A DNA stretch of 64,000 nucleotides from Stackebrandtia albiflava (GTDB lineage Bacteria; Actinomycetota; Actinomycetes; Mycobacteriales; Micromonosporaceae). The position numbers were made by a program, and so were the translations under genes. Shown in pieces: positions 59,297-64,000 of this stretch (its first letter is position 1; each line of letters begins with the position of its first letter). The notes under the pieces were generated by a model. The model ran no database searches. It saw nothing but the letters and a program-made list of their open reading frames with translations, and had not been told where the DNA came from. The stretch lies in NCBI RefSeq assembly GCF_007994225.1, contig NZ_VLLL01000005.1, forward strand, positions 1,597,142 to 1,661,141, written 5' to 3'.

Positions 59297-59689
59297 CTAG
59301 TCGAGGTGTGCCTCGGTCGACGGCGACGGAAGGTTCGCCGCCTTCCGGATCTGGTGGATGTCGGCCCCGTTGACGGCGTCCATGTCGCCGAAGGTGTTCT
59401 TGATCGCCAAGGTCGTGCGCGACATGTTCTCGAAGTCGCGGGTGACGGTCTCCAGTAGATCGTCGGCCGATCGCATCGTGGTACGCAGTCGGGTGACGAC
59501 GTCTCCGAGCCCGAGGAACTCCGCCGACTTCCAGCCCGCTCCCGGGCTTCCGGTCAACGCCTGCCGGGTGGGCGCCACCCAGTCGCCGAAGTCGGCCGAG
59601 TCGCGGCTGAGCTTTCGGGCGACGTCCGACAGGTCGTCGGGTCGCAGCGAGAACTCCTTCTCGACACGGTCGGGAACCGGCTGATTCAT
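59297..59689 (-). CDS. WXG100-like ESX protein
   Basis: 130-aa helical protein, with a probable turn GAGWKSAEFLGL (about 50-61) between two helices, typical of type VII secretion partners. A GTG frame start at 59695 exists, but AGGAG lies 5 nt before ATG 59689, which is chosen. No secretion ATPase or membrane genes are visible in the window. Upstream gene of the Pro-rich partner; promoter in the SARP-repeat region. Confidence 0.8.
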   Translation of the reverse strand: MNQPVPDRVEKEFSLRPDDLSDVARKLSRDSADFGDWVAPTRQALTGSPGAGWKSAEFLGLGDVVTRLRTTMRSADDLLETVTRDFENMSRTTLAIKNTFGDMDAVNGADIHQIRKAANLPSPSTEAHLD

Positions 59690-59736
59690 GTTCACTCCTG
59701 GTCGACTCTCGTCGCGGCGTCGGCCGCGCGTGATCG

Positions 59737-59789
59737 CTTGTCACAAGTCTGGTCAAGCCCGGCTAGGTCGCGGCTAGGTCGGAGTTTGG
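59737..59789. promoter_or_regulatory. SARP-type heptamer repeats and palindrome
   Basis: GGCTAGG occurs at 59761-59767 and 59772-59778, exactly 11 bp apart, with a degenerate third unit (59783-59789, AGTTTGG) in phase. SARP proteins bind such heptamers at 11-bp phase. A perfect palindrome CTTGTCACAAG (59737-59747) lies nearer the WXG100-like gene. TTGACC (minus strand, 59756-59751) could be that gene's -35. Confidence 0.6.
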
Positions 59790-59856
59790 CGGCCGGAGCC
59801 TGCTGGAACACTTGCCGCAGAGCCGAAGCCGACACGCCATTCCAGGAGCCGAAGCG

Positions 59857-62800
59857 ATGCAGTTCGGAATACTCGGGCCGTTGGAGATCCGCACCGAGAC
59901 CGGCACCGTCGACGTGGCCGCCGCCAAGCAGCGTTCCCTGCTGGCGGTGTTGATCAGCCGGGCCGGGGACCCGATCACCGCGGACGGACTGATCGAACGG
60001 GTGTGGCACGGTGACGCGCCCAAGGCGGCGAGGAAGGCGTTGGCGTGGCACATCCTGCAGTTGCGGAACCTGCTGGGCGATCGGGATCTGATCCGGTTCG
60101 CCGGGGGCGGGTACCGGCTCACCGCCGCTCCGGGACGGCTCGACCACGTGCGGTTCGCGACGTTGTCGGCGGAGGCGGAGTCGCTGACGGAGACGCACCC
60201 GGAGCAGGCGCTGTCCAGACTGGACGAGGCGCTCGCGTTGTGGCGTGGTGAACCGTACTCCGACATCGTGGAGGGTTCGCCACGGGAACACGCCGCGCGA
60301 CTGCTGGAACAGCGTCTCCACGTGGTGGAGAGGCAGGCGGCCCTGCGGCTGCGGCTCGGCCGTCACGCGGAGCTGGTGCCCCGGTTGACCGGTTGGCTGG
60401 CCGAGTACCCGTTCCAGGAGTCACTGCGTGGGCACCTGATGCTCGCGCTGTACCGGTCGGGCCGGCAGGCCGACGCCCTGGAGGTGTACCGGGAGGGCCG
60501 CCGCCGTTCGACGACGGAACTCGGGCTGGAACCCGGTGCGGCGCTTCGGGAGTTGGAGCGCCGCATCCTGGGCGCCGACCCCCTGCTGGATCCACCGGAG
60601 CGGACCGAACCGGTGGCGGCCGCCCCGCCCCGTCCCGCCCAGCTCCCCTCCGACACCGGCGCGTTCACCGGGAGGGACGCGGAACTGGCCGTGATCGCGG
60701 AGGCGTTCGGGCGCCCCCGGCCGGGCGGGACCGTCGTCGTCGCGGTGGACGGCATGGCCGGTGCGGGGAAGACCACCGTGGCGTTGAAGGCGGCCCACGG
60801 GCTGGCCGACCGTTTCGGCGACGGGCAGTTGTTCATCGACCTGCACGGCTTCTCCCCCACCTCCCGCCCCGTGTCACCGGAACAGGCCCTGGAACGCCTG
60901 TTGCGGAGCCTGGGCGTGTCCTCGGCCGCGATGCCCGCGGATGTCGACGACAAGGCGGCACTGTGGCGCAGCACCCTGGGCGACCGGCGGATCCTGGTGT
61001 TGCTCGACAACGCGGTGGACGAACGGCAGGTCCGTCCCCTGTTGCCCGGCAGTCCCGCACAGGGCGTCTTGATCACGAGCCGGCGCCGGCTCGCCGGCCT
61101 GGACGACGCCCGTCTACTGTCGATCGGGGCGCTTCCCGAACCGGAGGCGTCCCGGATGTTCGTGGCCTGCGCGGGACTACATGGGGAATCCGTCGACCCG
61201 GATGCCGTCCGCGCCGTCGTGACGGTGTGCGGCGGCCTGCCGTTGGCGTTGCGGATAGCCGCCGCCCGGGTCCGCCGCAACCCCCACCGGGACGTCGGAG
61301 TCCTGGTGGAACGGTTGTCGAGGAGACACGACGCCCTCGCCGAACTGGACCTGGGTGACCGCAGCGTCTCGGCCGCGTTCCAGGTCTCCTACGACGAACT
61401 CCCCGAGACGGCGCGACGGGTGTTGCGGTTGACGGCGTTGCTGCCGGGCGCGGGCTTCGGCACCGAGGTGGTGGCGGCCTTGGCGGACCTCTCGGTCGAC
61501 GAGGCGGCACGTTCCCTCGACACCCTGACCGACGTCCACCTGCTCGAACAACGCGACGACGGAAGATACGGGCGACACGACCTGATCGGGCGGTTCGCCC
61601 GCCTACTGCTGGACCGCCTGGAGTCGCCGGAGGCCCGGGAGGCGGCGCTCGGCAGAGCGATCGGTCACCACCTCTTCCACGCTCACGAGGCGGTGACCAT
61701 GATCTACGGGCAACCGCCGCACCTGCCCGAGCCACCCCGGATCGACCCGAGGTGGCGACGCGACTTCCCCGACACCGACGCCGCGATCCGCTGGTGCGAG
61801 CGGGAGGAGGCCGACGTCCTGGCGTTGCTGGAGGGCCTCGCCGACTCCGGGCGGGCACGCGACGCCTGGCCGCTGGCGGCCTGCTTCGCCGGGTACATGT
61901 TCCTGTACGAGTACCGGCGCGTCCTGCACGACCTGGCGTCGCGGCTCACGGAGTCACTGCGGGGCGACGAAGGCGCCGACTTCGGATTCGCGTCCATGGC
62001 ACGCATCACCGGTATCTGCAAGGTGTTGCGCGGCGACCGGCGCGAGGCGGCCGACCTCTTCGAGGCGGCACTTCGCCGGTGGCGGCACCTGGGTGACCCG
62101 GTCGGCGAGGCGTCGGTGTTGGGGAACCTGGGAGTCCTGTGCCATGAACTGGGCGAATTCGACCGGGCGGTGCGGCTGCAACGCGAGACGATCGACCTGG
62201 CGCGACGCCTCGACCAGCCCAAGACGCTCGCCTCCGCCCACTCGCATCTGGGGAAGGCGCTGTGGCTGCTGGGTGACCTGACCGAGGCCGTACGGCAGCT
62301 CCGCATCGCCCACGACGTCTTCACCGGCCTGGGGGTGCGGATCGGTGCCCTGGCCGCGTTGAACGACATGGGCGCGGTGTACCTGGCCGCCGGTGACCCC
62401 GATGAGGCCGCCGGGTGTCACCGCGCCGCGATGCGCCTGGCGGAGCAGGACGACGAGGTCACCGGCAGGGTCACCGCCCACCTGGGGCTCGGCCGGGTCC
62501 ATCGCGCGACCGGACGCCACACCGAGGCCGTCGTCCACCACCGTCGCGCCGCCGAACTGTCCGCGGTGGGCGGTGGCGCCATGCACATCGGCTCACTGGT
62601 CGAACTCGGTGTGACCGAACGGGAGGCGGGCGACATGTCCGGGTCACTGCGGCGGCTGACCGAGGCCATCGCCCTGGCCGAACCGGCCGGCGACCACGCC
62701 TCCCTCGCCAAGGCGCTGCGGGCGCTGGGCCACTGGCACCTCGCACACGGAGACCCGGACTCCGCGGTGGTGACACTGGAGCGCGCCGCGTCGCTACGGG

Positions 62801-62883
62801 AGGCGCTGCCGCCGAAGGACGCCGCCGCGATCCCCGCGGAGCTGGCGGACGCCCGCCGCGCTCAGTCCGAGGGCAACCGGTAG
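59857..62883 (+). CDS. AfsR/SARP family regulator with NB-ARC and TPR domains
   Basis: 1008-aa regulator. OmpR-like wHTH (about 1-95: [29 protein letters not shown]), bacterial transcriptional activator domain (about 96-245), NB-ARC ATPase (about 270-560, Walker [11 protein letters not shown] about 298-307, RILVLLDNA), and TPR repeats (about 720-1000). The AGGAG Shine-Dalgarno selects ATG 59857. It faces the ESX-like operon across the 11-bp-phased heptamers, so it likely controls that operon or itself. Signal enters through the ATPase/TPR part. Confidence 0.95.
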   Translation: MQFGILGPLEIRTETGTVDVAAAKQRSLLAVLISRAGDPITADGLIERVWHGDAPKAARKALAWHILQLRNLLGDRDLIRFAGGGYRLTAAPGRLDHVRFATLSAEAESLTETHPEQALSRLDEALALWRGEPYSDIVEGSPREHAARLLEQRLHVVERQAALRLRLGRHAELVPRLTGWLAEYPFQESLRGHLMLALYRSGRQADALEVYREGRRRSTTELGLEPGAALRELERRILGADPLLDPPERTEPVAAAPPRPAQLPSDTGAFTGRDAELAVIAEAFGRPRPGGTVVVAVDGMAGAGKTTVALKAAHGLADRFGDGQLFIDLHGFSPTSRPVSPEQALERLLRSLGVSSAAMPADVDDKAALWRSTLGDRRILVLLDNAVDERQVRPLLPGSPAQGVLITSRRRLAGLDDARLLSIGALPEPEASRMFVACAGLHGESVDPDAVRAVVTVCGGLPLALRIAAARVRRNPHRDVGVLVERLSRRHDALAELDLGDRSVSAAFQVSYDELPETARRVLRLTALLPGAGFGTEVVAALADLSVDEAARSLDTLTDVHLLEQRDDGRYGRHDLIGRFARLLLDRLESPEAREAALGRAIGHHLFHAHEAVTMIYGQPPHLPEPPRIDPRWRRDFPDTDAAIRWCEREEADVLALLEGLADSGRARDAWPLAACFAGYMFLYEYRRVLHDLASRLTESLRGDEGADFGFASMARITGICKVLRGDRREAADLFEAALRRWRHLGDPVGEASVLGNLGVLCHELGEFDRAVRLQRETIDLARRLDQPKTLASAHSHLGKALWLLGDLTEAVRQLRIAHDVFTGLGVRIGALAALNDMGAVYLAAGDPDEAAGCHRAAMRLAEQDDEVTGRVTAHLGLGRVHRATGRHTEAVVHHRRAAELSAVGGGAMHIGSLVELGVTEREAGDMSGSLRRLTEAIALAEPAGDHASLAKALRALGHWHLAHGDPDSAVVTLERAASLREALPPKDAAAIPAELADARRAQSEGNR

Positions 62884-63956
62884 GCGGACGCGATCAGCTC
62901 GTACGACCGTAGCCGGGCCTCCCGGCCCCACACGTTCGTGGTGATCATGAGTTCGTCGGCGCCGGTCCGGCCGACGAGGTCGTTCAGTCCCGACGTCACC
63001 TCGTCCGCCTCACCGTAGACGACGTCGGCGAGCCACCGGTCGAGGAAGTCCGCCTCGGCCGGACTGTAGGGGTACGTCTCGGCCTCCTCCGGAGTCGGCA
63101 TGAGCTGCGGCCGGCCGGACCTCACCCGCAGCATCGCCAGCCCCATCGTCCGGGCCGACCGGTGGGCGTCGCGGGCGGTGTCGGCGGCGACCGCGCTGGC
63201 CGCGATCATCGCGTAGGGCGCGTCGAGGACCGCCGAGGGCGTGAACGTGCGCCGGTACAGGTCCAGTGCGGGGATGGTGTTCCGGGCGGAGAAGTGGTGC
63301 GCGAACGCGAACGGCAGCCCCAGTGCCCCGGCCAGTTGCGCACTGTAACCGCTGGAGCCCAACAGCCACACCGGTGGCCGGGAGACCCGGCCGGTACCGC
63401 CCTCGACGGTCGCCTGCACCGGGCCGGGGACCGCGTGGATCCGCCGGTACGGGTGGTCCTCGGGGAAGCCGTCGTCGAGGAATCCGATCAGCTCGGCGAC
63501 CTCGGCGTGGAAGTCGTCGGCGGCGGTGTCCGACCGTCGTAGCGCGGCGGCGGTCGCCCGGTCGGTACCCGGCGCCCTGCCGAGTCCCAGGTCGATGCGT
63601 CCGGGTGCCAGCGCCTCCAGGGTGCCGAACTGTTCGGCGACGATCAGCGGGGCGTGGTTGGGCAGCATGACGCCACCGGAACCCAACCGGAGACGCCGCG
63701 TGTGGGCGGCGAGGTGCGCGATCAGCACCGCGGGCGAGGACGACGCGATGCCGGGCATCGAATGGTGCTCGGCGACCCACAGCCGGTGGTATCCCCACCG
63801 TTCCGCGGACCTGGCCACCTCGGTCGTGGTCGCCAGGGCGTCCACGGCGTCACCGCCGGTGCTGACCGTGGCGAGGTCGAGCACCGACAACGGGACGGGC
63901 GCGACCCCGTGCGCGGTGCCACGCACGGGGTCGGTCGGGGTTCGGGCGTCCGGCAC
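62862..63956 (-). CDS. LLM class flavin-dependent oxidoreductase
   Basis: 364-aa luciferase-like monooxygenase-type flavoprotein. [13 protein letters not shown] at the start, [23 protein letters not shown] (about 54-76), [42 protein letters not shown] (short: [18 protein letters not shown]) and [12 protein letters not shown] (about 199) are diagnostic of the MsnO8-like subgroup. Uses FMNH2 or F420; which cannot be told. GTG start 63956. The 3' end overlaps the SARP gene stop by 22 nt. The upstream end 63957-64000 shows no further gene. Confidence 0.93.
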   Translation of the reverse strand: MPDARTPTDPVRGTAHGVAPVPLSVLDLATVSTGGDAVDALATTTEVARSAERWGYHRLWVAEHHSMPGIASSSPAVLIAHLAAHTRRLRLGSGGVMLPNHAPLIVAEQFGTLEALAPGRIDLGLGRAPGTDRATAAALRRSDTAADDFHAEVAELIGFLDDGFPEDHPYRRIHAVPGPVQATVEGGTGRVSRPPVWLLGSSGYSAQLAGALGLPFAFAHHFSARNTIPALDLYRRTFTPSAVLDAPYAMIAASAVAADTARDAHRSARTMGLAMLRVRSGRPQLMPTPEEAETYPYSPAEADFLDRWLADVVYGEADEVTSGLNDLVGRTGADELMITTNVWGREARLRSYELIASAYRLPSD

Positions 63957-64000
63957 GGGGTTCTCCGTTCAGCTCGCGAAGGCGGGTCGCCTGTGGCGAA

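Noticed and set aside
1-64000. CRISPR arrays, tRNA/rRNA genes, insertion sequences
   Set aside because: No regularly spaced repeats, no tRNA-like or rRNA sequence and no transposase frame were seen on either strand.

Overview
The window is chromosomal DNA of a very GC-rich actinomycete. The evidence is strongly GC-ending codons, many GTG starts, a TANNNT hexamer 6-8 nt before several start codons that lack a Shine-Dalgarno sequence (leaderless mRNAs), a SARP/AfsR regulator, WXG100/PPE-like proteins, MarR-GNAT and XRE-MurA fusions, and secreted chitinolytic enzymes. The gene set would fit a Micromonosporales/Glycomycetales-type soil actinomycete, but I cannot name the genus. No rRNA, tRNA, CRISPR array, insertion sequence or prophage was seen. 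About 67 protein genes are packed with short gaps, small convergent overlaps and GC-rich hairpin terminators.

1-9.7 kb: small housekeeping and accessory genes: CPT-like kinase, orphan CdiI-type immunity protein, DUF402 protein, K+ channel, MerR, PspC, AlkB, cupin, pentapeptide protein, hydrolase, SDR, YjbQ and a DUF3516 RNA helicase. 9.7-18.6 kb: regulator/target pairs. A MarR gene faces a questin-oxidase-like gene that carries a perfect 60-bp tandem duplication. A MarR-GNAT fusion, a NarL/histidine-kinase two-component system, a membrane protein/wHTH operon, an aldo/keto reductase and an M81 peptidase follow. 18.7-25.7 kb: lipoprotein, DksA/TraR-SDR operon, topoisomerase IB, an EamA exporter behind a probable leader-peptide attenuator, a TetR/pentapeptide operon and a divergent hydrolase.

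25.8-41.4 kb: LysE exporter, APH-YigZ-methyltransferase operon, thiamine-binding protein, secreted LPMO, GNAT, XRE-MurA fusion, serpin, PadR, a pyroglutamyl-peptidase relative with Ser in place of the catalytic Cys, Lrp, secreted GH18 chitinase, M24 peptidase-acyl-CoA dehydrogenase operon and a 5'-3' exonuclease. 41.5-50.6 kb: RND permease divergent from MarR plus a PEP-synthase/rifampin-phosphotransferase-like enzyme, a hydrolase-fold protein that lacks its catalytic Ser and His, an HD protein and an ACC-deaminase-like enzyme. 50.7-64 kb: GNAT, MFS-decarboxylase-endonuclease V operon, secreted I36-type inhibitor, threonine dehydratase, an ESX-like pair (WXG100-like and Pro-rich PPE-like proteins), a SARP regulator facing them across 11-bp-phased heptamer repeats, and an LLM flavin oxidoreductase.

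Themes are drug/xenobiotic response (MarR, TetR and PadR regulators beside exporters and modifying enzymes), DNA repair (AlkB, EndoV, TopIB, exonuclease), chitin use (LPMO plus chitinase) and cell-surface/secretion functions. The most novel-looking items are the SARP-repeat/ESX-like locus, the EamA leader region, the XRE-MurA fusion and two proteins with replaced catalytic residues.
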